Source of the DNA: Elysia crispata
Lineage: Eukaryota > Mollusca > Gastropoda > Plakobranchidae
Direction of reading: 5' to 3'
Length of the DNA stretch: 64,000 nucleotides
Assembly: GCA_033675545.1 (NCBI GenBank)
Contig: JAWDGP010003382.1
Coordinates: 151,001-215,000 of the forward strand
Shown: one piece after another, positions 49,115-60,420 of the stretch
Layout: each line of letters opens with the position of its first letter
Position numbering within the stretch: position 1 is the first letter of the stretch
Notes under the pieces: generated by a model
Databases searched by the model: none
Told to the model about the DNA's origin: nothing
What the model saw: the letters and a program-made list of their open reading frames with translations, nothing else
Program-made: the position numbers and the translations under genes

Positions 49115-49835
49115 GTGTAAAGGCCTGTAAAACGGCCAAGGTCCACATGCTATGACGGCGCGCGCCAGTCATTAGTAATTCTGAGGTTTCGCAGGCAAGG
49201 TTAACGGGCCCTTAGCTACACTGCGACGTTATATTTTTAGACTGACCAACATCATTTGCATAAACTCCTCCTACCTAGAGGTAAGTAGCATATTAATCGC
49301 TTTTCCCAAGCATGCTAGCCCTTCCATTGAGAATGTAACCGTTATGCAAGGGTTACGTGATGACTGTGAGCGAGCCTCTGATGCTGCTGGATGCCAATCT
49401 AGCCTGCTGTCAGCGCCTTATAGTGTGTCAGTATGTGCTCTTACGTGATCCGAGACAGTTTTAGTGGGGTCTGGGAAGATTACGTATTTGACCGTACTAA
49501 CGCGCCCTTTGCGATTTGCACACGGCACGTGCTAGATACTTTATGACTCATAATCAGCGGTACGTCAGCTAGCGTCTGCGAAACCTCAATCATGCCTTGG
49601 GTCTCATGTGGTTTTTCCAACAAAGTACTATGAAGCATAGTACTCTGATGGTTCCTCCCATAATACACTGTGGTAGCGTTTTTTGGATGCTGGCGTGGAA
49701 GTCTTTTTATTTTTTATTTTTTTTGTTAGCCAACAGTGCAAAGTCTTTTGAGGTACTACTGTATTTCGTCGGTGGGCCGGCTATCCTGAGAGTGCTTATA
49801 AGGCGGAGATTCAGAGCTGAAACCCTTCACCCTCT
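49115..49835. mobile_element. Unknown interspersed repeat, copy 1, split by a MITE
   Basis: Left part (49115-49170): GTAAAACGGCCAAGGTCCAC..GCTATGACGGCGCGCGCCAGTC. Right part (from 49591): ATGCCTTGGGTCT...CCTCCCATAATACACT...GAGAGTGCTTATAAGGCGGAG...GCTGAAACCCTTCACCC. The same blocks in the same order occur at 51995-52290, where the two parts are contiguous. I see no protein domain and the family is unknown to me. It could be a SINE or part of a larger element. Confidence 0.75.
49182..49588. mobile_element. 407-bp MITE with TGAGGTTTCGCAG inverted ends, nested
   Basis: TGAGGTTTCGCAG at 49182-49194 is repeated in perfect inverse orientation at 49576-49588. The element interrupts the repeat at 49115-49835 exactly where the copy at 51995 is continuous. 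It is less AT-rich than its surroundings, has no coding capacity and has no clear target-site duplication, so the superfamily stays open. Confidence 0.8.
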
Positions 49836-50387
49836 TCAACTTTTTTTTTAATATAAAACATCCTCTTTTTATGTTATTTCATTCCATTTTATTTTTCTTT
49901 CAGCGTCTTCTTGCAACCCTAGAGATCCCAATTGAGACTTCTGGTTATGCTAGACTTCAGGCTTTACCAACAGGTTCACGCACATCTGTAGAGCACATTA
50001 ACCAGAGTTTTTTCTACTTTAGATATGCTCGCAACTGCTGTCGGAACAGTCTAGAAATGCAGTCACCATTTGTTTCGTTTCATGCCAAGTATTTCCAAAT
50101 GTGGGCGATGAGTTATTATAGTGAAACCCAAGGAAGTCATCAACTTCCAGGTTTAGAACCATTACAAATATGATAAAAGGCAAAGGGAAGGGGAAATTTA
50201 GTAAAATGGCAAGATCAAAAGCTGTATCGAAATATAGTTCAACAGAAGAGGAAATTCTCTTTTGAATTCATAACAAACGCAAAAAATAACAAACATAATC
50301 CACAAGATGGCATTGTTATATTCATAATATTATTTTGTAGTGTTTTTGTGTAGTTAAATAATTAAGGCTCGTTCGCCGAGAGGTCTA

Positions 50388-50409
50388 CCCCCCCCTCCCC
50401 CCCCCCCCC
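50388..50409. repeat. Poly-C run (G-quadruplex-prone on the minus strand)
   Basis: About 21 Cs with a single T interruption. The opposite strand is a near-continuous G run. It borders the LINE debris to the right. Confidence 0.9.
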
Positions 50410-50759
50410 TCTTAAACCAGGGCAACGAGGTCTGAAATGCTTGCATTATTAAATAAAGAGAGTCTTTTGGGATTTTTGTCTCAGAGTGGATACAATAGAT
50501 GTTTTGGGGCTGCCTTTTCTTTCTGTGGCTTCCAATTTAAAATATTGTATCATTGATTGTTTTGTTATCTGGTGTATTGGAGTTTTGCCGTAAAGATGTG
50601 CCCGACAAGTTATTCCCTGGCTTCAAATAGTATACTATATAGTGAGGCTGATTGGTACTTTCACTTACTTATTGTAGAAAAAATTGTTGCTGGTTGATGT
50701 TGGGCATTTGATTTAAGGACCTTTCTAAGTTGGTTAACCTACAGTGTAAGGCGTTAAGT

Positions 50760-51387
50760 TTGTGTTCTTCTTATGTTATGAGGGTCCAGGTGCCACTTCA
50801 TTAGAGCGTAGTACAGTTTAAACCTCGTTTTCATTTCATCACCTCTTATCCCGACTGTTGTGTAAAGATGCGGGCAAGGCAGTTGCTTTCTTCGGCAGAT
50901 ATCTTCAATATCAGTATAACCTAGGAGAGGATCTCATACCTTCTTTCTTTACCTTCTGTCAGCGCTCGTTTTCACTTTTTTGAACTGTTGTGTATTCTGT
51001 TTTACTGGAAAATGACGTGGAGATTTACACCTGCCAGGAGTTTTTCGATTTCATTCACGTCCTTGAAGCTTGTTCTGGTACATGACAGAAAGTCAACGTC
51101 ATCTGTGTAAGCATGCTGCAAAATATCACTGGCATTTTGTGCTGGCTGTCTGATTGTCCAGAGGGCATTTTCCAAGTATATAGTGAGCAACACCAGGCCA
51201 AAGCTGTCTCTTTGCGGTGCTCCATTATTTGAAGTATATGTTCTAGTTTCTGGTGCGTTTCTCACTTTAATTGAGAGGTCTGTGTTGTAGAGGAGGTATA
51301 TAATCGTGCGTCGTTTGTCTTCTTTTATGATGTCTATAATTATGTCGAAGCGATGTTGATGGTATCGAAAGGACTTTATATCTATAT

Positions 51388-51390
<3 letters not shown>
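50760..51390 (-). mobile_element. LINE fragment: reverse-transcriptase palm and thumb
   Basis: The minus strand encodes SNNGAPQRDSFGLVLLTIYL (the GxPQGxxxSPxLF-type RT motif, degraded) and YTDDVDFLSC (the Y-x-DD catalytic box), then NEIEKLLAGVNLHV. Pieces of the thumb follow further left (VKKEGMRSSPRL, where intact relatives have KVGSLLGD). It is a decayed non-LTR retrotransposon body. Part of the same sequence (about 51245-51375) recurs at 53778-53910. Confidence 0.8.
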
Positions 51391-51456
<66 letters not shown>

Positions 51457-51471
51457 TAGATATAGATATAG
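51390..51471. repeat. (AT)n followed by (GATA)n microsatellite
   Basis: About 38 bp of TA dinucleotide pass into about 30 bp of GATA and then GATATA units, at the edge of the LINE fragment. Confidence 0.95.
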
Positions 51472-51994
51472 ATGTTGGCTGGTGGACTCTATGTCTCTCT
51501 CTAAAGATAGAGAGGAAAACTGTATAACCTACACAAACTCCACAAAACAAATTGACTTACTAATACATTGCTGTGATTATAAAATAGAGTAAGGCACACA
51601 GGTAAGTTTGAAATAGTCTAACTAGGGATTTTTTTGGTTGAAATAATTGTAATAGTGCAAGGGAAAAAATAAGTAAATGAATAGGACTACAAACTCCAAA
51701 TAATTTCAATATCTCGATCAGCCAAATTTCAGTTATATCAGGGCTAAAGACCAAAGATAAAATAAAAATAAGGACCAAATATCGACACAGTTTCTTGGTT
51801 TTAGTCGGAGTGTCGATAATTGTCAACCAATCTCGATGATGTCGAATCAGTATTTTGTCCCCGCTCTTGATCAACGTATGACAATGATGTGGTGGTTGGT
51901 CGCTCACGACACGACCTGATCCGCTGCTCTGGTGAGTTGAGCGTTTCTGCTCTGCCCGCTTTCTGTAGCGGTAAGAATGAGTCAAGTGGTCAGA

Positions 51995-52290
51995 TCTGCC
52001 ACATCTGTTAAGACCCGTAAAACGGTCAAGGTCCACACGCTATGACGGCGCGCGCCAGTCGTCATGTATGCCTTGGGTCTGGTGTGGCTCCTCCCATAAT
52101 ACACTCGGAATACATTGGAGAACAGATGCTGGGAGGAAAGTTTTGTCGGATGGGTGTGTGATAACCACAACCTCCTTAGAGGTACCGGCGACTAGGGTAC
52201 TTCGTCAATGTGGTGTCGGTTGAGTAGGCGATACCGAGAGTGCCTATATGGCGGAGGATCGCGGCTGAAATCCTTCACCCCCTTTTGTTT
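51995..52290. mobile_element. Unknown interspersed repeat, copy 2 (uninterrupted)
   Basis: It contains GTAAAACGGTCAAGGTCCAC, the palindrome GGCGCGCGCC (52047-52056), ATGCCTTGGGTCT, CCTCCCATAATACACT, GAGAGTGCCTATATGGCGGAG and GCTGAAATCCTTCACCC, collinear with copy 1. It is richer in CpG than its surroundings. The minus strand is open for about 60 codons, but no domain is recognised. Confidence 0.75.
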
Positions 52291-53765
52291 TTTGGTTTTG
52301 TTAATTTTTTTTCTCCATTAAAAAAAAAGTTTTCTGCATTTTGGTATGCGGATGTATTTCCCTAACCCCCCGTTTTTGGATTTTGTCTCAATTTTTTTTT
52401 TAAATTACTTATTGGTTTTGTTTTTTTTTTCTTTTTTAATTCTTTTTCAAAGGTATTTTTTGAAACAAACACATAAATCACTCCATTAAAACTTATTATA
52501 GTTTTACACTTTGAAAGTATTTCCAGTTAACATTAGTAAGAAAAATAAAACTGGGAAGGTTTAATGCCATGGGGCCCTCTATCATTCGTCAAAAGCTTCT
52601 TTGGAATTAAAAAAAAGAGTGTAGTTGTTGGGAATTCTTCAGTTAGGCAAGTATTTTACAAAAATGATCGGATATTATTATTATTATTTTTTTTCAATTT
52701 TGAAAAGAAGAAAATGATAAAATTTTCTTTGAAGTTCTCAAATTGCATAATTATTTAATCCTTAACAGAATCTAAATTCATAATTATGTAATTTAAATGC
52801 ATGCTTACGGGTTACATCAAATGATACACAAAATATTAATACGAGGTATCACTAAAATGGTTTGATAACACGTTTGCAATTCATAATAAAATTGAGTTCC
52901 ACTTCGATCAGCACAACAAAACAAACAATATAGAGCAATGTTTAAGAGACTAGTATCTGTCTGTTGCTGGCGACATGTAATTATACATATCAGTGGGAAA
53001 AAAAATAAAACAATAAGTGTTTCCTTTGACAATGACAGAGGATCAATGTTCATTTTGCCCGGTATCTGAGTAGAGATCCGCATGGACATAATATATTAGC
53101 TCACTAAGTAGACGATTGGAAAAGCAAGAGAAAAAAAAGTAAGGAAAACAATGAACGTATTAAAAGGTTTTAAGCTGAACACCAAAAAGAACAACTAAGA
53201 CAATCTGATATGGTTGGAATCTATCTTTTTGTTAAACCCTGAAAGCGACGCGTGTTGTAATTATATTTGCTTTAATAGAGAGACTTTGAAAAAAGTGTTC
53301 AGTGTTGCATAGAGAGCATTTTCAATTTTTAATGTACAAATTTTTTTCTCTTCTTTATTATTTTTTTTTCATTTCACTTAATACATGTTTATTGAAACTT
53401 TGGTGACTATAACTTTTTTTTTCCTCCTAATCTACGATTTCCTGCTAGGCTATGAAAGTACAGGTTTAATAGCCTAAAATGTAACCTTAGCAAAATCAGG
53501 ACAGAATAAATCTGAGAGAGCACTTTGTGCATATCAAGGTAAAACTTTAACACAAAAATGCTGATTATATAGGGTTACAGGTGTGGTTGGCCTTTAAAAT
53601 ACCATCTCTTCATTCTGAAATAATTGCAGACGTTAGTTTGTTTTGTAAACATTGTTCTCAACAGTGTAACGGCTGACCCGCGACTTTTAAGACCCAGGCG
53701 GGTATTGACAGAAGCGTAGGAACTTTACGATGCAGCACAGCCCATGCAAAAAGGATTGGCTTAAG

Positions 53766-54782
53766 TGAATGTTTTAGCTTCTGGTCCGTTTCTCACTTCC
53801 ATTGAGAAGTTTGTGTTGCCGAGGGGCTATCTAATCATGCGTAGTTCATCTTCTTTTATCATGTCTCTAAGTATATCGATAGGTGTCTGTTGATGGTATC
53901 GAAAGAACTTGACAATGTTTAGCAATGTTTTTATCGTGTTATTTCATACACAACTTTATGAATATAACCACGTTTGATTTGAGCCTTGATAAGCGTTTAC
54001 GTTGCGTCTTATTCGTTATAACACTATCAACAAATGCGCCTTCCTTCATGTGATGGATAAAGTTATGGGATGAAGATATGTTACAGGGCCCTTGGGTTTT
54101 TCTGGCTTCTGGAAAGTTAAGATGATACCATTGTTTGTTTTTACGTCTTCGTGTTTAAAAAAATATATGTACCATTAAGAGTGAATGTCAGTGCCTAATC
54201 ACATTTCCTTCATCTCCCGAAATGAAGAGCAAATCGAAAACGAAATTACATGTAGTTCTAACTCACGATGGATGGAGAACAGACGTCAGGCTTATTAGAT
54301 TCATGAATATGATCTAGACCTAGAAATCTATAAGTTAAAGACAAATTTAAGCCAACGAATACACTCGCTTTGATTGAGATGCATAATGAGACTCAGAATA
54401 TACTAGTAACACGTGATTAAATCAAATCAGAATTGATTTAGATCTAGATCAACATGCAGTTAAAATTTAGCGCCTAGAGTTTAGATCTAAACTGTTGATT
54501 TCAAGAACCACTGTAAAAACTAGAATCTAACCTAGATCTATGTCGATTAAGATCTAGAATCTACTCACCTCTGCTCTGGAGCTGGATATCCCTTCCATTC
54601 GAATATGAAATTATTATAGAATCAAGATTAACTTAATATAGAGGTATAAATTGAAATAAAGTCGCTTGAATATATAAGGGAGATAATTGTGATGGTGTGG
54701 GTATCGCACAATATTGTTTGTACAAATGCGGCATAATTGTAGGAATAAAGCAGTTATACGTACAACTACACAGAAACAAAGT
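53766..54782. mobile_element. 1,017-bp insertion with 11-bp target-site duplication
   Basis: ATTGGCTTAAG occurs at 53755-53765 and 54783-54793 on either side, while copy B has a single ATTGGCTTAAG at the matching place. The insert starts with a block (53778-53910) matching the LINE RT fragment at 51245-51375 and ends in non-coding AT-rich sequence with TCTAGATC patches (54300-54560). The long target duplication points to LINE-type insertion. It came after the large duplication. Confidence 0.8.
54300..54560. repeat. TCTAGATC simple-repeat patch
   Basis: GATCTAGACCTAG, TTAGATCTAGATC, TTTAGATCTAAAC, CCTAGATCTATG and AGATCTAGAATCTAC appear within 260 bp, the same family as the patches at 11220 and 47150, here inside the insertion. 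Confidence 0.6.
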
Positions 54783-55306
54783 ATTGGCTTAAGATCGTCG
54801 GAAGTTTATTTTCCGTTTCTTAGTAATATGGCCCCCGAGTCGAGGGCGATGTGGGATTCGAAAGTTGGCTGGGGCAGGCGAGGCGTTTAGTTCCTGGTAA
54901 AGATTCTTTATACTTATCTATGATTTATAACATGTCCTTGTCAATATCACAGGACCCTACACCAAGGCCTTCCTTCAGTATAGACCAAATTATTACCAAA
55001 GTAAATTTAAACCTTAAGTGCCAAAGTAAGCTATATCATTTGACTTTTTGGTCCAGTTAGGACAGTTTGGCACTGGTGTTGAGTGAGATGATGGGCTGAA
55101 AAAAAAGGTTCTCTCCTCTAACTATGCTTAAAATTTAAAAGAAATAGATCCCTGTATACATGTACCCTTTACATCCCTTTACATGCAGAGGTTTGTTTTC
55201 TTCAGTGGCTTGGCCTGTACTAATGAAGTCTCGACCAACACTTATTATTACCATCTGTCAAGGGTGTCATTGTATGACTGTATCCTTTCTCATTTGATTT
55301 TCCCAG

Positions 55307-55503
55307 GCGTGTAAGGAAAAACCTTACGAAGAGAAGTATCGTATGTGTGGTTCATCATTGGTTGGTACCCGCACAACTGGTACAAGGTCAAGGACAATCG
55401 CCACATATGCACTGTGGAGCAGCTAGAGGAGGCCCTTGAGGGTCACTCCACCACAAAGTCAATCATACTCCACCAGGAGCCAAGCATGACAGAAGTTGGC
55501 ATG
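55307..55503 (+). pseudogene. GABA-B receptor type 1-like exon, copy A (frameshifted)
   Basis: The exon has a good acceptor (GATTTTCCCAG) and donor (ATG|GTAAGT). It encodes ACKEKPYEEK, then in a shifted frame YVWFIIGWYPHNWYKVKDN and TVEQLEEALEGHSTTKS. This is the ligand-binding (Venus flytrap) lobe of GABBR1: insect and human proteins have WYEDNW or WYADNW and a CTV..M..A.EGH block here. Compared with copy B, 5 bases are extra (a GTATC/GTATG duplication), shifting the frame; without them the exon would be 192 bp and in phase with the exon at 59498. Sequencing error cannot be excluded. Confidence 0.85.
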
Positions 55504-55589
55504 GTAAGTAAAGTGTAGGAGTTGGGATTTTGGAAGATCGATTTTAGTCATTGTGTCTACTTGAGGACTGTGAGATAATCTTTAGATAT

Positions 55590-56500
55590 TCTTCTTCTTC
55601 TTCTTTGCGTTCCCGGTCATGTCAAAATTTCAGCCTCATCAAGGAAGCTGCTGATTTGTTCAAGGCTGGCTAGTGAGCCCCAAAGTTTGTCACTTAGGGT
55701 GCTGGGTGTTGGCCATGCATAGCCTCTAGCAGAAGTCTTGCAGGATGTGGGCAGCTGTCTGTTCTTCAATCCCACAGGTGCACATTGTAGAACTGGCTTT
55801 ACCGAGTTTAAATAAGTTTGCCCTGAACGAACCATGACCAGTTCTGAGTCTGAAGATGGCTCTTTGGGGTTTCCTTGGCAGTTGGTGCATGCCATCTTTG
55901 ACGTGGCTGTAGGTGGGATGTTATGCTGCCAGGTTTTTGCCCAGGCTGTCTTAACGAGGGTCTTTTTCTCCCCGCAGCTCGCTGATGGTTGAGGCTGTTC
56001 TAATTGGCTTCCGCTCTCGGCAAAACCATCAGCCACCTCATTACCCTGTATCTGGCAGCGTGCAGGTATCCACTGTAGGGTCACTTTGTGTTTATTGACG
56101 AGAGATTTTTGAGTACTTGCATTATCTGGAGGGCAGTTAGAGAGTCCCTGAGGATGACCACGTTTTCCCGTATGTGTTTTGCTTTTATGTGTTTCAGAGC
56201 TTTATGGATGGAAGTTAGCTCTACTTTCACATTGGTCCACGTTTCACCAGGGGCATAGTGCAGTTTCTCTGTTGCTTCGTTTGGTGTACACTCCAGCTCC
56301 ACCGTTTTTTGTGGCATCTCCTACTGAGCCATCTGTATAGGTGTGACACCAGTTGGTTGAAGGATTTCTAGGGTAAGTTTTTTAATTTCAATTTCTGTGA
56401 GGTCCTATTTGTTGTCAATAACCTGTATGGTTGTTATGATGGAAGCATTCAAGCCTTCTGTACACCGATGTGGTATGAGTGGTTCAGGTTGGAGGGAGCT
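55590..56500 (-). mobile_element. LINE fragment with RNase H domain and (GAA)n tail
   Basis: The minus strand carries an RNase H domain: YTDGS (near 56330, first catalytic Asp), VELTSIHKALKHIK (catalytic Glu), VVILRDSLTAL (catalytic Asp), then TLQWIPARCQIQGNEVADGF (the HxGxxGNExAD motif, degraded). The frame continues into a C-terminal tail ending at 55617. It stops in a short (GAA)n tail at 55588-55605, the expected 3' end of a non-LTR element. Jockey-like LINEs carry such an RNase H domain. Frames are broken, so this copy is dead. Confidence 0.85.
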
Positions 56501-56754
56501 AGTTTTTATGTGTTTATTGGCAATTTCTTATGCAATGTGGTTTGGGCTGTATCTTTTCAGTCTGTTTTTTCTTCTATTCTCATACACATATATTATAGGA
56601 TGATCAACTGTTCGTTTACTTTTCTCATATTGTAAGATTTTGACCACTCTCTGAAAACAATCTTTGTCCATTGGATTAGTAAGTAGTAATTATCATGAAT
56701 ACTGTTATGATTGCGATTATGTAAGTGAAGCCTGCTCTCACTGTTTTGCAGCTC

Positions 56755-59051
56755 GGGTTACATCAAATGATTAATAAAATATTAATACAAGGTATGATTT
56801 GATAAAACTTCGAAAATTCACAGTGCAACTGAGTTCCACTTCGATCAACACAAAAATATAGCAATATAGAGCAATATTTAAGAGCCTAGTATCTGTCTGA
56901 TACTGGCGACATTCATATTAGTGCGTGGAAAAAAATTTGAAGTATAAGTGTGTTTTTTTTGACAAAGGCAGGCGGCCAGTGTTTGTTTTGCCCGGTATCT
57001 AAGTAGGGATCTGCATGGACGTAACACTTTAGCTCACAACGTAGATGATTGGAAAGGGAACAGGAAAAGGCAAGGAAAGCAATGAACACATTAACAGCTT
57101 TTAAGCTGAACTTCGAACAGACCAACTGAGACAATCTGATACGGTTGAACTATATCTTCTTGTTAAACCCTGAAAGCGACGCGGGTTTGAATTATATTTG
57201 TTTTAATATAGAGGCGATGAAAAAGTGTTCAGTGTTACAAAGAGAAAATAATCAATTTTTAATGTACATAATTTCTTGTTCTTCTTTTTACTTTTTTGCT
57301 TGTTTGTTGTTTTTGTTTTTGTTTTCTTTTTATTTCAGCTGAATGCACAATTTTTTGCATCTTTGGTGATTATAATTTTTTTTTCAAATGTAAGATTTGT
57401 TTCTAAATGATGTTAGTGCAGATGTCAGAGCCTAAAATTTAACCTTAACATACTCAAGGCAGAATAAATCTGAGAGATCACTTTGTGCATATCAAGGTAA
57501 ATCTTCAACACAACAATGTTGAACATATAGGGTGCCACATGTGGTTGGCCTTTACATACCACCTCTTCGTTCTGAAAAAAAAAATTGCAAATGTTAGTTT
57601 GTTTTGTAAACATTGTTCTGAACTGTGAGGCAGTAGACACACGACTTTTAAGATCTAGGCCGGTATTGATAGATGCGTAGGAACTTTACGATGCATCACA
57701 GCCTATCCATAAAGAATTGGCTTAAGATCGTCGGAAGTTGAGTTTACGTTTTTTAATATGGCCCCAAGTCGGAGGAGATCCTGAATTCAAAATTTGGCTG
57801 GGGTGGGCGAGGCGTTAAGTCTTGATAAATATTCTTTTCATATATCTGTGATTTTCAACATGTGATTGTCAATATCTCAGGACCAACACCGAGACCCCCT
57901 TAAATATAGGCCGAATTATTACCGAAATGAATTCAACTTTATTATTAAGTGCCAAAGTGAGTTATATCATTTGGCTAATTAGCTCAGTTAGGATAGATAA
58001 ACATTGGAAGTGAGTGGGATGATGGGCTAAAAGAGAAGTGCGTTCTGTTCTTACAATGCTTAAAAGTTAAAAGAAGTAGATTGCTCCTGTTACAAACACA
58101 AAAGAAACAAAAAACACACAAAGAAATTAAAGCTTACCAATATTGGTAAGCCACTGCTAATGAAATACGTGAAGAAACATAATGTCTAATATATATTGTG
58201 ATCTTAAAGCGTCAAATCACTAGGATGGTTTGCATCTGGGTCTGCACCCCTTGTTAAAGATCATATGTGCTAAGGATATAATGCAGATACACAGACATCT
58301 TTATAATATTTCCATTTCAACAGTTGTGAAGATGATGAGGGTTAAAACTCAGTGCTGTATTAATCACTCTAGAACTCGAACCCCACAATACTCAATTGAA
58401 TGACCTGGGATGACAAGAATCTTGAATTCTTTTCGATATCCCACCCTAAACTTCCCACTCACTACATTATATGTACTCTAGAAGTTTGCTCAGAACGCTA
58501 AATCTGGTATTTTGTAGAGCAATTTTTTTCAGAACTGTAGGGAATTTCCTCTTCAACCTCTTAGCAGGGCTACTGTAGTCGACCAGTTTGGGGTCTTGCC
58601 TTTTTTTTATGCCCTGTCTGAAGGTGATCAATTGTTTAGGCAAAACAGGCTAAAAGCTTTCGTTTTGTAAAAGAACTATACCAGTCAATCAATCTATGAG
58701 TCATTATAAATATCAAATGAAAGATTACTCTGTCAGCGATATCACTATCATTGTATCCTTACTCATTTGATCTTCCCAGGCTTGTAAGGAAAAACTTAAT
58801 AGAAAGAAGTATGTGTGGTTCATCATTAGTTGGTACCTGGACAACTGTTAAAAGGTCAAGGACAATCGTCACATACCGTGGATCAGCTGGAGGAGGCCCT
58901 TGAGGGTCACTTCACCACAGTCTATCATACTGCACCAGGAGCCAAGCATGACGGAAGTTGGCACTATAAGAAGAGTGGAGGAGGTGGCATTTTGGAAGAT
59001 TGATTTAGGTATTGTTTCTACTTCAGGTCTGTTAGATAATCTCTAGATATA
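56755..59051. repeat. Large duplication, copy B
   Basis: It is collinear with copy A from CGGGTTACATCAAATGAT to ATAATCTCTAGATAT and lies 3.95 kb downstream. It lacks the 1,017-bp insertion but has about 550 bp of its own sequence between about 58085 and 58765. Copies differ by frequent substitutions and small indels, so the duplication is old. Confidence 0.88.
58780..58964 (+). pseudogene. GABA-B receptor-like exon, copy B (decayed duplicate)
   Basis: It encodes ACKEKLNRKKYVWFIISWYLDNC and then a stop, where copy A continues NWYKVKDN. It has lost bases in the CTVEQ region, and the donor ATGGTAAGT has become ACTATAAGA. Its acceptor (CTTCCCAG) survives. The intact YVWF junction shows that copy A gained 5 bases. 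This copy cannot be a functional exon. Confidence 0.88.
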
Positions 59052-59497
59052 TAATTGTAGAGTTCAGTTTTGAAGGTCCATCCAGTCCCCTAAGTTTTCC
59101 TTAGTATTTTAGTAAGAGATTTAGGCATGCTAAGTGTTCAAACAGCATAGAAGCACGCAGGTTGGCATGCTAGGCTGAAAGAAGAGGGGAAGTAATGAAA
59201 CCATTATACTGCATTAGGATAAATATTTTTTTTTTGCTTAACAAAGAGAATGGGGCATGAGTTTATCAATCTCCTTTGAAAAATGGGAGATAGAGGTTCT
59301 TTACTGATATTGTGTCATATTATTCTTGTATGGTTTTGTCTCTTAAAACAGGCTATTCAAAAATCACCGTCAGAGCTGTGAGTCATTTATTCCTTCAGAT
59401 AAGCCTAAAAAAAGATGATTCAGCTATGTACCCTGCCTCCTCCTCTCTTCCTCTCTATGTAACCCTACATTATTCCACCCATAATTTTCTCCTTCAG

Positions 59498-59637
59498 ACT
59501 ACGGAGCAGATTAAGGAGCGCCTGGATAGGATGCTCAACACGCCTGACACAAGTCTCGTCATCACAGACTACCCTGAGGCCCCTGAAGCCTATGATGCTA
59601 TCTGGGTTATGGCCTTTGCCTTTCCCAATGCTGCTAA
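59498..59637 (+). CDS. GABA-B receptor type 1-like exon (intact, ligand-binding domain)
   Basis: A 140-bp exon lies between CTCCTTCAG and AA|GTATGT. It encodes TTEQIKERLDRMLN, then YPEAPEAYDAIWVMAFAFPN. The EAPxAYDAxWxxAxAxN block is a hallmark of GABBR1 ligand-binding domains in insects and vertebrates. It starts in phase 0, continuing the exon at 55307, and ends in phase 2. The exon is intact, but its neighbours are damaged, so it probably belongs to a pseudogene or a degenerating paralogue. Confidence 0.75.
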
Positions 59638-60420
59638 GTATGTATGAAGAGAACAAGGTCTTTGTCCAGGATTGAAACTCAATTATTTTTTTGGATATGA
59701 ACCTTACTTTAGTATTATCTGCCCACAAAATATTTGCCATACTTCACACAAAATTTTCTACAAATTGCAATAATTTTTTTATCACTTCAGTATAACCATC
59801 TTATTTATTCAATGCACAACACACTTTAGAAGCTTTATCTTGAAAGTATGTAATTTAGTACAAAAGCCTAAAGTAATTTGCTCGCTAAAGTAGAAATGAA
59901 GCATGGAACTAAGGACGGAAGATGTGTCACAGGTCTTTGAAAAAAAGATGTATTTTACACATAGTTCAAATTGTCAAAAATTCAAATTTGAACATCAGAA
60001 TATTTGTAACAAAAGGGATGTTTCCAAATCATATAACAGAGTGATGTTGTTAGTGATGAGACCTACACTTAAATCTCTCAAAGATAATTTCTTATAATGC
60101 TTAAATAAAAAAGGTTCTAAGTCATTAAAGGAAATAATATTGAAAAAGTCCATAACTAAGCTTATCCAAACAATAAATCTGCTGCGAAGTAATTCTACCA
60201 CCAGCAACCATGACTATGTTGTATCAGACATTTCATTAGGTACTTTTAACCAGAGCCCTTGGTTTATACCTCAAGAAATAATGCTACAGTTTCAGGCACA
60301 AAAATTGGAAATATACTGAGGAAAGAAACTTTACATAATTTTCACTCTTTGCTAAACTTATAAAAAATATGAGAATAAAATATGACACCTATTTGTTTGA
60401 TTTTTTCTTAACTTAACCAG

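Larger units (their letters stand above)
45719..55306. other. Repeat-rich region between RNF217 and the GABA-B receptor-like exons
   Basis: It presumably contains the RNF217 promoter and any 5' UTR exon (a CTCTTTGCAG|GTAACG motif sits near 46180 on the minus strand). TCTAGATC patches (47150-47660), the nested repeat at 49115-49835, LINE RT debris (50760-51390), a second copy of the unknown repeat (51995-52290) and copy A of a large duplication (from 52808) fill most of it. I see no intact gene here. Confidence 0.55.
52808..55589. repeat. Large duplication, copy A (carries a GABA-B receptor exon)
   Basis: It begins CGGGTTACATCAAATGAT, as does copy B at 56755, and ends near TTTAGATATT where LINE sequence begins. 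Shared blocks include GAGTTCCACTTCGATCA, TATCTGTCTG, CCCTGAAAGCGACGCG, GAGAGCACTTTGTGCATATC (ATCACTTTGTGCATATC in copy B), AGGAACTTTACGATGCA, CTTAAGATCGTCGGAAGTT and the exon at 55307. Copy A differs by a 1,017-bp insertion at 53766-54782. Confidence 0.88.

Noticed and set aside
49871-50173. 100-codon open frame after a TTTCTTTCAG acceptor-like site
   Set aside because: It looks superficially exon-like, but I recognise no family, there is no good donor in frame, and it follows the unknown repeat. It may be unrelated repeat sequence.
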